DNA of 64,000 nt. It comes from Candidatus Methanoliparum thermophilum (GTDB lineage: Archaea; Halobacteriota; Methanoliparia; Methanoliparales; Methanoliparaceae). Both the position numbers and the translations under genes were made by a program. The DNA lies in NCBI GenBank assembly GCA_004212075.1, contig RXIF01000004.1:62001-126000 (forward strand). The letters run 5' to 3'. The number at the start of each line of letters is the position of its first letter. Position 1 is the first letter of the stretch. The notes beneath the pieces are model-generated. The model was not told the DNA's origin, made no database searches, and was given only the letters and a program-made list of their open reading frames with translations. This document shows, piece by piece, positions 20,563 through 30,797 of this stretch.

Positions 20563-21834
20563 ATGCCAGAAAAAAAGCCACATTTAAATTTAGCAGTTAT
20601 AGGTCATGTAGATCATGGAAAATCGACGCTTGTCGGTAGATTACTGTATGATACTGATTCTATAGATAAACACATTGTAGAAAAATATAGAAAAGATGCT
20701 GAGAGTATAGGTAAAGGCTCTTTCGAGTTTGCATGGGTTATGGATACCCTAAAAGAGGAGAGAGAAAGAGGTCTCACAATAGATGTCTCTCATCAAAAGT
20801 TTGAAACAAATAAATATTATTTTACGGTGGTAGATTGCCCAGGTCATAGAGATTTCGTCAAGAATATGATAACCGGTGCGAGCCAGGCCGATGCTGGGAT
20901 ACTTGTCGTGGATGCGAAAGACGGTGTTCAAGCACAGACTAAAGAACATATCTTCTTATCAAGAACCATCGGTATAAATCAGGTAATAGTGGCTATAAAC
21001 AAGATGGATAGAGTAAATTACGAAGAGAAAAGGTTTAATGAGGTTAAAAAGGATATAAGTAGCCTTTTAAAGATGATCGGTTATAAAGTAGATAAGATAC
21101 CTTTTATACCAATATCTGCATTTTATGGTGAGAATATTATCAAAAAAAGCGAAAAAATGCCTTGGTATAATGGCCCAACAATGATAGATGCGATGAATGC
21201 ATTAGAGGTACCGGTCTTGCCTGTTGACTTGCCTTTAAGACTACCTATTCAAGATGTATATTCAATCAGTGGTGTAGGTACGGTTCCTGTCGGAAGAGTT
21301 GAGACTGGTGTGATGAGAAAAGAAGATAAAATAATATTTCAGCCATCTAACGTAGTCGGTGAAGTAAAATCTATCGAGATGCATCACGAAGAGATACCAG
21401 AAGCTTTACCTGGTGATAACGTTGGATTTAACGTTAGGGGTATTAGTAGAAAGGATATACGGAGAGGAGATGTCTGTGGCCATCCTGATAATCCCCCGAC
21501 AGTTGCAGAAGAATTTACGGCACAGATCGTGATATTACAGCATCCAACAGCCATTACGGTAGGATATACGCCAGTGATACACTGTCATACTGCTCAGGTG
21601 GCATGTACTTTTTTAGAATTACAAAAAAAATTAGATCCACGAACAGGACAGGTGGCAGAGGAAAATCCTGACTTTTTAAAGACAGGTGATGCTGCAATAG
21701 TCAAATTAAAACCTACACGTCCTTTTGTAATAGAGAAATCAAAAGATATTCCTCAGATGGGAAGATTTGCAGTGAGAGATATGGGTATGACTATTGCTGC
21801 TGGTGTCTGTTTAGATGTTAAAAAAATAATATAA
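20563..21834 (+). CDS. tuf: Elongation factor 1-alpha
   Basis: 423 residues. Delivers aminoacyl-tRNA to the ribosome. G1 is GHVDHGKST near residue 14, the [14 protein letters not shown] switch near 62, DCPGHRDF near 90 and NKMD near 146. A strong AAAGGAGG stands before the ATG. The 92-base gap after EF-2 contains TATA-like sequence (ATATATAT at 20470-20477), so EF-1A and rps10 may also have their own promoter. Confidence 0.97.
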   Translation: MPEKKPHLNLAVIGHVDHGKSTLVGRLLYDTDSIDKHIVEKYRKDAESIGKGSFEFAWVMDTLKEERERGLTIDVSHQKFETNKYYFTVVDCPGHRDFVKNMITGASQADAGILVVDAKDGVQAQTKEHIFLSRTIGINQVIVAINKMDRVNYEEKRFNEVKKDISSLLKMIGYKVDKIPFIPISAFYGENIIKKSEKMPWYNGPTMIDAMNALEVPVLPVDLPLRLPIQDVYSISGVGTVPVGRVETGVMRKEDKIIFQPSNVVGEVKSIEMHHEEIPEALPGDNVGFNVRGISRKDIRRGDVCGHPDNPPTVAEEFTAQIVILQHPTAITVGYTPVIHCHTAQVACTFLELQKKLDPRTGQVAEENPDFLKTGDAAIVKLKPTRPFVIEKSKDIPQMGRFAVRDMGMTIAAGVCLDVKKII

Positions 21835-21843
21835 AGTGGTAAG

Positions 21844-22155
21844 ATGGATCAAAAGGCAAGAATACGTCTATCTGGAAACTCTTCAAAGGAATTAGACAGA
21901 CTGTGTAATGAGATAAAGGATTTAGCAGAAAAGACTGGTGTTAGTATAAGAGGGCCGATCCCACTGCCTACAAAGCGATTGGTCGTCCCATGTCGAAAGA
22001 GTCCTGATGGTGAAGGGACTGCAACATGGGATCACTGGGAGATGCGAGTTCACAAGAGGGTGATAGATATGGATGCTGATGAAAGAGCACTCAGAAGATT
22101 AATGCGGATTCAAATACCAAAAGATATCAATATTGAGATCGTATTACGGAGATAA
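21844..22155 (+). CDS. rps10: Ribosomal protein uS10
   Basis: 103 residues. [20 protein letters not shown] at the start and [23 protein letters not shown] in the middle are typical of archaeal uS10. The C-terminal [12 protein letters not shown] closes the protein. It lies 9 bases after EF-1A, the usual archaeal order, and ends the translation operon; a hairpin with a U-run follows. Confidence 0.97.
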   Translation: MDQKARIRLSGNSSKELDRLCNEIKDLAEKTGVSIRGPIPLPTKRLVVPCRKSPDGEGTATWDHWEMRVHKRVIDMDADERALRRLMRIQIPKDINIEIVLRR

Positions 22156-22215
22156 AACAAATTTTGTAAAATTCTATAACCTTTTTTGTATTTACCCAAT
22201 TTTTTATCTCTTTTA

Positions 22216-22290
22216 TGCTGTGTTGATTGGAAGACGGTATCCTTAAAGGACTAAAGAAGCATTATTAATTAACCAACATAGCACCTTTTT
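22216..22290 (+). terminator. Long imperfect hairpin with U-run between rps10 and mutS
   Basis: TGCTGTGTTG (22216-22225) pairs with CAACATAGCA (22274-22283) with one G-T pair. The stem can be extended past one mismatch. A small inner hairpin, TCCTTAAAGGA, lies at 22240-22250. The outer arm is followed by CCTTTTT (22284-22290). It may end the ribosomal operon, or be a small structured RNA. A closely similar sequence, CCTTAAAGxC-AAAGAAGCATT, occurs at 61008-61029, which favours something more specific than a terminator. Confidence 0.4.
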
Positions 22291-22321
22291 ACATATCTTT
22301 AAAATGTTAACTAAGTATTAG

Positions 22322-24967
22322 ATGGAAAAAGATACTACCCCTTTGATGGAACAGTACCATCGGATAAAAAAAGAATGTAAAGATGCCATTCTCCTGTTTA
22401 GAATGGGAGATTTCTATGAGACATTTGAGGATGATGCAGTTATCGCATCGAAGGAGCTTGATATCGTCTTAACTTCACGGCAAAAAGATAAAAAAGGGAA
22501 CAAAATACCGATGGCAGGTATACCTCATAAATCGATAGAGTCTTACCTGTTTAAGTTGGTTAAAAAGGGGTATAAGGTTGCGGTATGTAATCAGGTGGAA
22601 GATTCTGCAGAATCGAACGGTCTCGTTAAAAGAGAGATTACAAGGATTGTAACGCCTGGAACGATATTAGAACCATCGATGCTAGATGAAAAGACCAATA
22701 ATTTTTTATCTGCTATATTTGAAGAAGATGGGGCTGTCAGTATGGCTTTTGTTGATGTCTCTACCGGTGATTTTTATGTTACTGAGTTAAATTCATCGGA
22801 TCTTAGTAAAAAGATCTTATCTGAATTTGTAAAGTTCTCACCCGTCGAGTGTATCGTACCTTCACCGATGAGCCCATTCTTGACGAAGCTGATGAATGAT
22901 ATCGGTGGTAATATTGATATAACTATCCAAAAAAAAGAAAGGTCTTTTTTTGATTTAGATAGAGGATACGAACTTTTATCGGAGTATTTTAACGATGAGG
23001 AGTTAAAATCTTTTAAAATACTGGATAAACCTCTTATTATACGGATTAGCGGTGCTATCATCTCCTACTTAAAATCTACATATATTGATATCCTCGATCA
23101 TCTTGTCCAGATTAAATATTACTCGTCTTCTGATTTTATGGTTTTGGATGATACTACCATCCGAAATTTAGAGATCTTCAAAAATATAAGAGATCGGTTA
23201 AAAAAAGGATCGATTTTCGATTATTTAGATGATACAAAAACCCCGATGGGTTCTCGTATTATTCATAAATGGCTTCAAATGCCATCTCTCTTACAAGAGG
23301 AGATAGAAAATAGGTTGTGTGCGGTAGAAGAACTTTACAACGATCGGATTCTGCTTAACGATCTTAGAAGTTTATTAGATGGTTTTATCGACCTTGAAAG
23401 GATATCCTCCCGATTATCGTGTAAAATTGCCTCACCAAAAGATTTAATAAATCTTAAATTGTCTTTAAAAAAGCTACCACCAATTTTAACGAACTTAGAT
23501 CGCGCAAAATCAAAAAAATTGGTGGGTATTAGAGAAAGACTCGATCTTGGAGAGTTAAACGATATCATCTCTCTAATAGAAGAATCTATAATAGAGGACC
23601 CCCCTCTTACTATAAAAGAAGGCGGTATTATAAAGGATGGGTATAACACGAAGTTAGATGAACTAAGGAAGCTTTTTAGAAAAGGAAAGAACTGGTTAAC
23701 TGATCTAGAACAGAAAGAACGGGAAAGAACTGGTATCAAATCTTTGAAGATTGGATTTAATACAGTCTTTGGGTATTATATCGAAGTGAGCAAATCGAAC
23801 GTTTTACTTATTCCCAAAGATTACATACGAAAACAGACGCTGGTCAATTCGGAGAGATACGTTACTCCTATGCTGAAAGAGATAGAGGAGAAAGTGCTTA
23901 CTGCACAGGAAAAATCATTTTCTCTTGAATACGAACTTTTTCTCGATATAAGAGAGAGAATCAGCAGACATGTAAGAGAGTTAAAGGAAAAAGCCGTATG
24001 CATAGGTATTCTTGATGCTATATCGTCTTTTGCATCTATTGCTTTAGACAACGATCTTATAAGACCCGAGATAAACAACGATGGTAGGATTATCATCAGG
24101 GATGCACGCCATCCTATACTAGATAAGTATATGAAAGGCAGATTCGTTCCTAACGATGTATATCTGGATAACAAGGATAATCGGTTTATAATTTTGACTG
24201 GACCAAATATGGCTGGAAAATCGACTTATATGAGACAGATAGCGCTTATTGTTTTATTAGCTCATGTGGGCAGTTTTGTACCTGCAAAATATGCATCCAT
24301 TCCTATAACAGATAGAATTTTTACAAGAGTAGGAGCATACGATGATTTAACGTCCGGCCAAAGCACTTTTATGGTAGAAATGAGTGAAGTAGCTAATATT
24401 CTTACTAATGCCACACCACACAGTCTTATCGTTCTTGATGAGATCGGTAAAGGAACAAGCACCTTCGATGGCTTAAGCATAGCTTGGGCAGTTTCAGAAT
24501 ACATCTATAACAAGATCAAAGCAAAGACCCTATTTGCGACGCATTATCACCAGCTTACCCAATTAGAAAATTTGTTTTCTGGGATAAAGAATTATAATGT
24601 AGCGGTAAAAGAGGTTAACGGTTCTGTTATCTTTCTTAGAAAGATAGTTCCCGGTGCGACCGATAAGAGTTATGGGATATATGTTGCAAAATTGGCTGGA
24701 GTAAAAAAAGAGGTTATTGATCGAGCAGAAGAGATTTTAAAGATTATAGAAGAAGATACAGATATTACTCCAGTAAAGAAAGGTAAGATTACCAATAAAA
24801 AGAAGAGATATACACAATTGATCTTTTTTGATGAATCTGTGGTTGATACTCTTTTGTCAGATGCGGAGTCTATTATTGAAGATATTAAGAGTATCGATAT
24901 TAACAATATTACCCCCTTAAATGCCTTTGAGCTTTTGAAAGGTTATAAAAAAAGGTTGAATAGTTAA
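22322..24967 (+). CDS. mutS: DNA mismatch repair protein MutS
   Basis: 881 residues of the MutS1 type. The N-terminal mismatch-binding domain has the Phe-x-Glu element (GDFYETFEDDA, near residue 30). The ABC ATPase has Walker A GPNMAGKSTYMRQI near residue 625, the signature FMVEMSEV, Walker B LIVLDEIGKGTSTFDG and THYHQL. It recognises base mismatches and recruits MutL. This bacterial-type repair system is patchy in archaea and is usually regarded as acquired from bacteria. The ATG has no clear Shine-Dalgarno sequence; TATA-like ATATCTTTAAAA lies upstream. mutL follows after 19 bases. Confidence 0.96.
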   Translation: MEKDTTPLMEQYHRIKKECKDAILLFRMGDFYETFEDDAVIASKELDIVLTSRQKDKKGNKIPMAGIPHKSIESYLFKLVKKGYKVAVCNQVEDSAESNGLVKREITRIVTPGTILEPSMLDEKTNNFLSAIFEEDGAVSMAFVDVSTGDFYVTELNSSDLSKKILSEFVKFSPVECIVPSPMSPFLTKLMNDIGGNIDITIQKKERSFFDLDRGYELLSEYFNDEELKSFKILDKPLIIRISGAIISYLKSTYIDILDHLVQIKYYSSSDFMVLDDTTIRNLEIFKNIRDRLKKGSIFDYLDDTKTPMGSRIIHKWLQMPSLLQEEIENRLCAVEELYNDRILLNDLRSLLDGFIDLERISSRLSCKIASPKDLINLKLSLKKLPPILTNLDRAKSKKLVGIRERLDLGELNDIISLIEESIIEDPPLTIKEGGIIKDGYNTKLDELRKLFRKGKNWLTDLEQKERERTGIKSLKIGFNTVFGYYIEVSKSNVLLIPKDYIRKQTLVNSERYVTPMLKEIEEKVLTAQEKSFSLEYELFLDIRERISRHVRELKEKAVCIGILDAISSFASIALDNDLIRPEINNDGRIIIRDARHPILDKYMKGRFVPNDVYLDNKDNRFIILTGPNMAGKSTYMRQIALIVLLAHVGSFVPAKYASIPITDRIFTRVGAYDDLTSGQSTFMVEMSEVANILTNATPHSLIVLDEIGKGTSTFDGLSIAWAVSEYIYNKIKAKTLFATHYHQLTQLENLFSGIKNYNVAVKEVNGSVIFLRKIVPGATDKSYGIYVAKLAGVKKEVIDRAEEILKIIEEDTDITPVKKGKITNKKKRYTQLIFFDESVVDTLLSDAESIIEDIKSIDINNITPLNAFELLKGYKKRLNS

Positions 24968-24986
24968 AATAATAGAGATTAATTAT

Positions 24987-26783
24987 ATGTCCAAGATAAA
25001 ACATCTTGATCAGGAGACGATTATTAAAATTGCTGCAGGAGAAGTAATAGAACGACCATCTTTTGTGGTTAAAGAATTGATAGAGAATTCTATAGATGCA
25101 AGGGCTACTAAAATTGTGATAGAGGTGGTGGATGGTGGTAAACAGCTTATAAGAGTTACAGACAATGGTTGTGGTATTGAGAAAGAAGATCTTATTCTGG
25201 CGTTTGATAGATATGCAACGAGCAAAATATCATCTTTCCAAGATCTGAGCCGTATTATCACGTTTGGTTTTAGAGGAGAGGCGCTTGCAAGCATAGCAAA
25301 TGTATCAGGGTATGTAGAGGCACAGACTAAGGTTAAAAATATGCAGAGCGGTAACCGATTGGTTATTAAAGATGGGAAGATGGGAGAGATAGAAGAGATC
25401 GGTTGTCCAATTGGAACAACAATTGTTGTAAAAGATCTTTTTAAAAATATACCTGCCAGAAAGAAATATCTTAAGAGTTCAAGGGCCGAATTATCACGGA
25501 TCATCGATATCGTAACGAGATATGCGATAATAAACCACCAGGTATCTTTTGAATTGATTAATAAAAATAAGAGTATCTTTAAATCTGTCCGTTCGGATCG
25601 GTGGGAAGCTACCCTGGTAAACATTCTTGGTGCTGATACGGTGAAAAATCTTATACCTATAAACTTTGTCTCAAACGACTTTAAGATATCCGGTTTTACG
25701 AGCAGGAAAAATCTGACTAAAATCAACCGTGATTGGATATTTATCTATGTTAATTCCAGACCAATAATCTCTTCATCTATTACAAATGCAGTAAAAGAGG
25801 CGTATAAAGGTTATATATTATCAAACAAGTATCCTATATCCATAATTCATTTAAATATCGATCCTTACCTGATAGATATAAACGTTCATCCTAATAAAAA
25901 TACGATACGGTTTTACAAAGAAGAAGAGGTTATAAAAAGAATAAAAGAGGCAGTTTTGGAGGCTATTACAAAAGATCATGAGATGGATCTTCCTGAGAAA
26001 ACGTTTAATGACCTTATCAAAGATAACAAGACAAAACTTCTCGATTATGCGAATGAGGAAAAAACGTTCTTATATTCAGAAAATAAGATAGTAGATAGTT
26101 TTATATCTAAACCAGTATCCATATCTGACTTTATTGAAGGAGATACCAACCAAAAAAGTGATGCTATCGATATCAATTTTGAATCTTCGTTCTTAAATAT
26201 CTTTAATGATACAAAAATAAAGATATTAGGTCAAGTCTTGGACACTTATATTATAATAGAGGGAAAAAACGGGATTTTTTTGATAGATCAACATGCAGCT
26301 GACGAACGGATACGATACGAAAGGCTTAAAACGATGAGGGATTCCAAACAAATATCGCAACGGTTGCTTGTCTCTGTAAATATAGAATTGTCGCCCAGAG
26401 AGCAGATAATATTTGAAGATTTGAAAGACATTCTCGAAAGCATAGGATTCGATATACAGCATTTTGGAGGAAGAACTTATAACGTTAAATCGATTCCATA
26501 TTCTGCGTCTAAATTGAACGATTCACCATCGATCTATAGTTTTCTTAAAGATCTGTTTACATTGAGCAGGTCGTCTTATCCCGAGATCGAAGACGAGGCG
26601 ATCAAACTTATTTCATGTCGCGGCTCGATAAAATCTGGTGATAAGATCAGCAAGGTAGAGATGTTAAACCTGTTGAAAGAATTATCTAAATGCCGAAATC
26701 CGATGATATGCCCGCATGGGAGACCGACAATCATCAAGATCTCGTCCTATCAATTAGAAAAAATGTTCCAGAGACTGGGTTAG
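24987..26783 (+). CDS. mutL: DNA mismatch repair protein MutL
   Basis: 598 residues. The GHKL ATPase N-terminus shows IAAGEVIERPSFVVKELIEN, DNGCGIEKEDL and FGFRGEALASI. The C-terminal half keeps the endonuclease signature DQHAADERIRYE (near residue 433) and CPHGRPT (near 574), so this MutL should nick DNA, as in bacteria lacking MutH. It pairs with the upstream mutS as one unit, and the C-terminus converges on a minus-strand gene. Confidence 0.96.
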   Translation: MSKIKHLDQETIIKIAAGEVIERPSFVVKELIENSIDARATKIVIEVVDGGKQLIRVTDNGCGIEKEDLILAFDRYATSKISSFQDLSRIITFGFRGEALASIANVSGYVEAQTKVKNMQSGNRLVIKDGKMGEIEEIGCPIGTTIVVKDLFKNIPARKKYLKSSRAELSRIIDIVTRYAIINHQVSFELINKNKSIFKSVRSDRWEATLVNILGADTVKNLIPINFVSNDFKISGFTSRKNLTKINRDWIFIYVNSRPIISSSITNAVKEAYKGYILSNKYPISIIHLNIDPYLIDINVHPNKNTIRFYKEEEVIKRIKEAVLEAITKDHEMDLPEKTFNDLIKDNKTKLLDYANEEKTFLYSENKIVDSFISKPVSISDFIEGDTNQKSDAIDINFESSFLNIFNDTKIKILGQVLDTYIIIEGKNGIFLIDQHAADERIRYERLKTMRDSKQISQRLLVSVNIELSPREQIIFEDLKDILESIGFDIQHFGGRTYNVKSIPYSASKLNDSPSIYSFLKDLFTLSRSSYPEIEDEAIKLISCRGSIKSGDKISKVEMLNLLKELSKCRNPMICPHGRPTIIKISSYQLEKMFQRLG

Positions 26784-26802
26784 AGTTATCAATTTTTGAT
26801 CT

Positions 26803-27078
26803 TTATTTGGTAGATCTATCTTTATGCCTATCCGAACCTAAACTCTCTATTTTATCGATCAGACTCTGCTTGATAAACTCTTCTACCTTTAATAATAATT
26901 CTTTGCTTCCTCTAAATGCTAAAACGTTTCTTATTACATCATCTTGTTCTCCAATAGCATAAGTGATCTTCACTTCTCTCTCTACAACTTCTACGTCAAA
27001 CTCCCTGAGAATATCCTCTATTATTGATTTAGATACACCAGGCGGGATTATGAGATCATACACTCCATCTTCATCCAT
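26803..27078 (-). CDS. Small conserved-looking protein of unknown function
   Basis: 91-residue acidic/basic mixed protein. I do not recognise a named family. It starts with DGVYDLIIPPGVSK, continues with an alternating beta-like stretch (VEVVEREVKITYAIG), then NVLAFRGSKELLLKVEEFIKQ and a charged tail rich in Lys and Asp. The pattern suggests a small alpha/beta domain without membrane segments. It converges with mutL (19 bases between the stops) and has its own upstream AT-rich promoter region towards tRNA-Leu. Coding is supported by an open frame without overlap and by an amphipathic pattern. Confidence 0.55.
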   Translation of the reverse strand: MDEDGVYDLIIPPGVSKSIIEDILREFDVEVVEREVKITYAIGEQDDVIRNVLAFRGSKELLLKVEEFIKQSLIDKIESLGSDRHKDRSTK

Positions 27079-27174
27079 TTTGAATAACCTTATTATTATA
27101 GTTGAGAACCAAATATATATAAAACCTTTTAACTATTTGTTATTTTTAAACGCATTAAAGGGTTTTATCATTAA

Positions 27175-27256
27175 TGCGGAGGGTGGGATTTGAACCCACG
27201 GATCCCTACGGAACAGGGCCCTCAACCCTGCGCCTTTTCCACTCGGCAACCTCCGC
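27175..27256 (-). tRNA. tRNA-Leu (anticodon GAG)
   Basis: Class II tRNA with long variable arm. Acceptor arms GCGGAGG and CCTCCGC, anticodon stem CAGGG/CCCTG with loop TTGAGGG and anticodon GAG, variable arm around TTCCGTAGGGATCC, and T-arm GGGTTCAAATCCC. Discriminator A; CCA is not encoded. It lies between the small unknown gene and argF. Confidence 0.95.
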
Positions 27257-27319
27257 TTTAAGGTTTATCAGTTTATTAATAATATAATTCGCTACTGAAT
27301 CAATCACAATCTGATCATC

Positions 27320-28204
27320 TTATCTTATAACTTTTGCTAATAACGCTTTTTGTGTATGTAGTCTATTCTCTGCTTGGTCGAATATAACAGAATTTTTGCC
27401 GTCCATCACATCGGAAGTTATCTCTTTGCCTCTTATCGCAGGGAGACAATGCATAACTATCGCGTCCTTTTTAGCATGACTCAAAAGTTTCTGGTTGACC
27501 TGGAATTCTTTGAAATCGATTTCTCTCTTATCTTTCTCATCCTCATTCCCCATTGATACCCAGACATCAGTATAAATGATATCCGCGTCTTCAGCAGCCT
27601 TGTACGGATCATTGTAATACTTTATATGCCCATCTAATTTATCGAGTATATATCTACTCGGTCCATAATCTCTCGGGGACCCAATACTTATATTTATTCC
27701 AAAAAGGGATGATATCAGGATGAGAGAGTTGCATACATTATTGACATCCCCGATCCATACCAATTTTAATCCCTTAAGATCTCCTTTGAACTCTTTTATA
27801 GTAAACAAATCTGCCAATGACTGGCAAGGATGTTCTAAATTAGTCAAAGCGTTTATTACAGGAACAGATGAATATTTTGCCATCTCTTCTACCGTTTCAT
27901 GCTCAAACGTCCTTACTATTATTCCATCTACGTATCTTGATAAGACCTTGGCGGTATCTTGAATGCTCTCACCTCTACCCAGCTGTAGATCGTTCTTATT
28001 CAGATAGATCGCATATCCACCGAGCTGTCTCATTGCAACCTCAAAAGAGACCCTTGTTCTTGTAGATTGCTTTTCAAATATCATTGCAACGTTTTTATCA
28101 TTTAAAAATTTTCTTTTCTCGTTACCTCTTTTCATCTCCATAGCAAGATCGAGGATTTCTTCTATATCCTTTTTGGATAGGTCTAGAATAGAAAGAACGT
28201 TCAA
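27320..28204 (-). CDS. argF: Ornithine carbamoyltransferase
   Basis: 294 residues; joins carbamoyl phosphate to ornithine to give citrulline in arginine synthesis. The carbamoyl-phosphate site FEKQSTRTRVSFE lies near residue 45, HPCQSLADL near 124, and the ornithine loop HCLPAIRG near 254, all intact. The start is TTG at 28204, preceded by AGGAGGATAAA. The gene overlaps the end of purD by four bases and so is coupled to it. Slightly shorter than most family members (300-310). Confidence 0.95.
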   Translation of the reverse strand: MNVLSILDLSKKDIEEILDLAMEMKRGNEKRKFLNDKNVAMIFEKQSTRTRVSFEVAMRQLGGYAIYLNKNDLQLGRGESIQDTAKVLSRYVDGIIVRTFEHETVEEMAKYSSVPVINALTNLEHPCQSLADLFTIKEFKGDLKGLKLVWIGDVNNVCNSLILISSLFGINISIGSPRDYGPSRYILDKLDGHIKYYNDPYKAAEDADIIYTDVWVSMGNEDEKDKREIDFKEFQVNQKLLSHAKKDAIVMHCLPAIRGKEITSDVMDGKNSVIFDQAENRLHTQKALLAKVIR

Positions 28205-29517
28205 TTTATCCTCCTTAACCTATTTATATGTTCTATTCTTTTTTTAATAAGAATATCTGTTCCTATATCTCTTCTATAAAATATATCGCCTTTAACTTTT
28301 ATAATCTCGTTCTCAACTATTTTTTCAGCCTTGCTTATTGTTTCTGCAATCCCTATAATTGCAAGAGATCTAGATTTTGTCGTATATATCTTATCATCAA
28401 TCTTATTTACGCTTGAATAATATAAACGTGCGTTTTTATTAATCTTTCCCTCTATCGTGATTATGCTGTCGGTCTTCGGATTTGAAGGATATCCTTTAGG
28501 CACTATGTATTTACATACCGTTGCTTTTTCCTCAAAATCGATATCTAATTTATCTATTTTTTTATCAACGATTGCTTCAGCAATATCTAAAAAATCTATC
28601 TTCAGTATTGGAAGTATATTCATTGCTTCAGGATCACCAAATCGTGCATTATACTCTATCAGCTTCACTCCATCTCTGCATAACATAAATTGACCATATA
28701 AAATACCTTTAAATCTTTCTCCCGTCTTATCTCTTATGGCAGATATGGTATCTTTCAATATCTTTATCGCATCATTATAATCTTTTTTATTCATAAAAGG
28801 AAGATTCAGGCATCTATCGGAATAAGATCCCATACCACCAGTATTTGGTCCTATATCACCCTCGTAAGCTCTTTTATGATCCTGAACAGCAGGAGACCCT
28901 ATCAAATTATAACCATCGGTGAATGTCTGTATTGTAAATTCCTCTCCTTCCAATTTTTCTTCTAATATTACGGACTTATGCTTTTCTATAACCTCTTTTA
29001 TATATTCTATCGCATCATTCTTGTTCTTTATATGTTCTCCCATCACTTTAACACCTTTTCCCCCAGTAAGCCCTGCAGGTTTGATAACTACATCTTTATT
29101 ATCTTCTAAAAACTCTTTTGCCTGATAAACATCATCAAAAATTTCAAATATAGGACAACCATCTATCCTATAATCTGCCATCAACCGTCTTGCCCATGAT
29201 TTATCTGTCTCAATCTTTGCAACCTTTTTAATAGGTCCTACAGTCTTTATATTGTACTCTTCGAGAGAATCGACCAAACCCACATTTAAAGGAGCCTCAG
29301 GCCCTATTATAGCGATATCTATCTCTTTTTTGATCGCATAATCGACTATCTTTTCGATATCGGTCTCTTCAGTCATTAAAAAATCTTTACATCGGGATAC
29401 TATCCCAGGATTATTATTTTTTATTGTGGCGAATAGATTATCAATCCTTCTGCTATTAATCAATGCCTCACTTATAGCATCCTCCCTACCACCAGATCCA
29501 ATTAACAATACATTCAT
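28201..29517 (-). CDS. purD: Phosphoribosylamine-glycine ligase
   Basis: 438 residues, an ATP-grasp enzyme for the second step of purine synthesis. GSGGREDAI opens the protein, GPEAPLNVGLVDSL follows, KPAGLTGGKGVKVMG is the ATP-binding loop near residue 143, NTGGMGSYS near 215 and YNARFGDPEAMNILP near 270. It lies upstream of argF with a 4-base overlap. No strong Shine-Dalgarno sequence precedes the ATG, so a leaderless start is likely. Confidence 0.95.
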   Translation of the reverse strand: MNVLLIGSGGREDAISEALINSRRIDNLFATIKNNNPGIVSRCKDFLMTEETDIEKIVDYAIKKEIDIAIIGPEAPLNVGLVDSLEEYNIKTVGPIKKVAKIETDKSWARRLMADYRIDGCPIFEIFDDVYQAKEFLEDNKDVVIKPAGLTGGKGVKVMGEHIKNKNDAIEYIKEVIEKHKSVILEEKLEGEEFTIQTFTDGYNLIGSPAVQDHKRAYEGDIGPNTGGMGSYSDRCLNLPFMNKKDYNDAIKILKDTISAIRDKTGERFKGILYGQFMLCRDGVKLIEYNARFGDPEAMNILPILKIDFLDIAEAIVDKKIDKLDIDFEEKATVCKYIVPKGYPSNPKTDSIITIEGKINKNARLYYSSVNKIDDKIYTTKSRSLAIIGIAETISKAEKIVENEIIKVKGDIFYRRDIGTDILIKKRIEHINRLRRIN

Positions 29518-29585
29518 AATCTTGGATTTATTTAATATATTATAAAAAGATTAATCTATTGTGTTAAAGTAATTCTAATACAGAT

Positions 29586-30788
29586 ATGATAGATAAAAAA
29601 TATTTAATATTAGTTCCCGATGGTATGGCAGATTATCCTATTAAGAGTATAGGTAATAAAACACCATTAATGGCTGCAAATACACCAAATATGGATTTAT
29701 TATCAAAAAAAGGGTTATTAGGTCTTGCCAAAACTGTTCCAGATGGAATGGAACCAGGAAGTGATATTGCCAATTTTACAATAATGGGTTATGATCCGAA
29801 GTATTTTGCTGGAAGGGGCGGATTAGAAGCGGCCAGCATCGGTGTAACTCTTAATAATAACGATGTTGCATTTAGATGTAATTTTATAACGATAAAAGAT
29901 GAGGTATTAGAAGATTACAGCGCAGATAAGATTACAGATAAAGAAGGTAAGATACTTATAGAGAAACTTAACCGGTCTATCGGTGCGAGATACAAGGTTG
30001 AATTTTATCAGGGTAAAAGTTATAGAAATTTGATGGTCGTAAGAGATTGTCCAGAACTTATTCAAGTGGAATGTACGCCACCCCATAACATAATTGGGAG
30101 GAAGATCGATGATTATCTTATAAAATCTTCACAATCTGTCAGGTTGAATAAGATTATGCTCGAATCTGGATCTATTCTTGAGAAAAGTAACGTCAATATC
30201 GAGAGAATAAGGAACAAAAAACGACCTGCTAATATGATCTGGTTGTGGGGTCAAGGTAAAAAACCGGATATCTCTACTTATAAAGAACTCTACAAAATAG
30301 ACGGATCTGTCATAACGGCTGTTGATCTAATAAAAGGTCTCGGTATCTATGCAGGGCTGGAGATCATAGATGTTCCAGGTGCTACAGGTTATATAGATTC
30401 AAATCTATTAAACAAAGCAAAATATGCTTTAAAATCGCTTAAAAATAAAGATTTTGTATTTGTTCATGTAGAAGCAACGGATGAGATGGGACATGAAGGA
30501 GACCTTGAAGGAAAGATAAAAGCGATAGAACGGTTTGATAAAGAGATTTTGGGAGAAATTCTCGATGGATTAGGAGAGTTTAAAGAATTTTCAATACTTT
30601 TGTTACCAGATCATCCTACTCCAGTAGAGTATAGAGTCCATACATCAGATCCAGTCCCGTTTATAATTTATGATAGTAAATCAACCGTTTCAGATGGCAT
30701 AAAAGAATTTAATGAAGAATCAGCAAAAAAAGGTTCTTTTGGACTTGTAATGGCAAACAAACTTATAAAATTACTTTTAAATAGATAA
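29586..30788 (+). CDS. apgM: 2,3-bisphosphoglycerate-independent phosphoglycerate mutase, archaeal type
   Basis: 400 residues of the alkaline-phosphatase superfamily. It interconverts 3- and 2-phosphoglycerate in glycolysis and gluconeogenesis. The metal and nucleophile region PDGMADYPI near residue 10, then MEPGSDIANFTIMGYDP with the phospho-serine, FAGRGGLEAASIG, and the C-terminal metal site HVEATDEMGHEGD and LLPDHPTPVEYRVHTSDPVP are intact. It reads divergently from purD with a 68-base gap. Confidence 0.95.
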   Translation: MIDKKYLILVPDGMADYPIKSIGNKTPLMAANTPNMDLLSKKGLLGLAKTVPDGMEPGSDIANFTIMGYDPKYFAGRGGLEAASIGVTLNNNDVAFRCNFITIKDEVLEDYSADKITDKEGKILIEKLNRSIGARYKVEFYQGKSYRNLMVVRDCPELIQVECTPPHNIIGRKIDDYLIKSSQSVRLNKIMLESGSILEKSNVNIERIRNKKRPANMIWLWGQGKKPDISTYKELYKIDGSVITAVDLIKGLGIYAGLEIIDVPGATGYIDSNLLNKAKYALKSLKNKDFVFVHVEATDEMGHEGDLEGKIKAIERFDKEILGEILDGLGEFKEFSILLLPDHPTPVEYRVHTSDPVPFIIYDSKSTVSDGIKEFNEESAKKGSFGLVMANKLIKLLLNR

Positions 30789-30797
30789 TTATCCTTT

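Noticed and set aside
22216-22290. H/ACA or known riboswitch for the element after rps10
   Set aside because: No ACA box directly after the stem and no match to riboswitch cores I know (fluoride, TPP, c-di-GMP, cobalamin).
25010-25726. A 238-codon antisense frame in mutL
   Set aside because: Mirror of a conserved ATPase domain; no independent signals.
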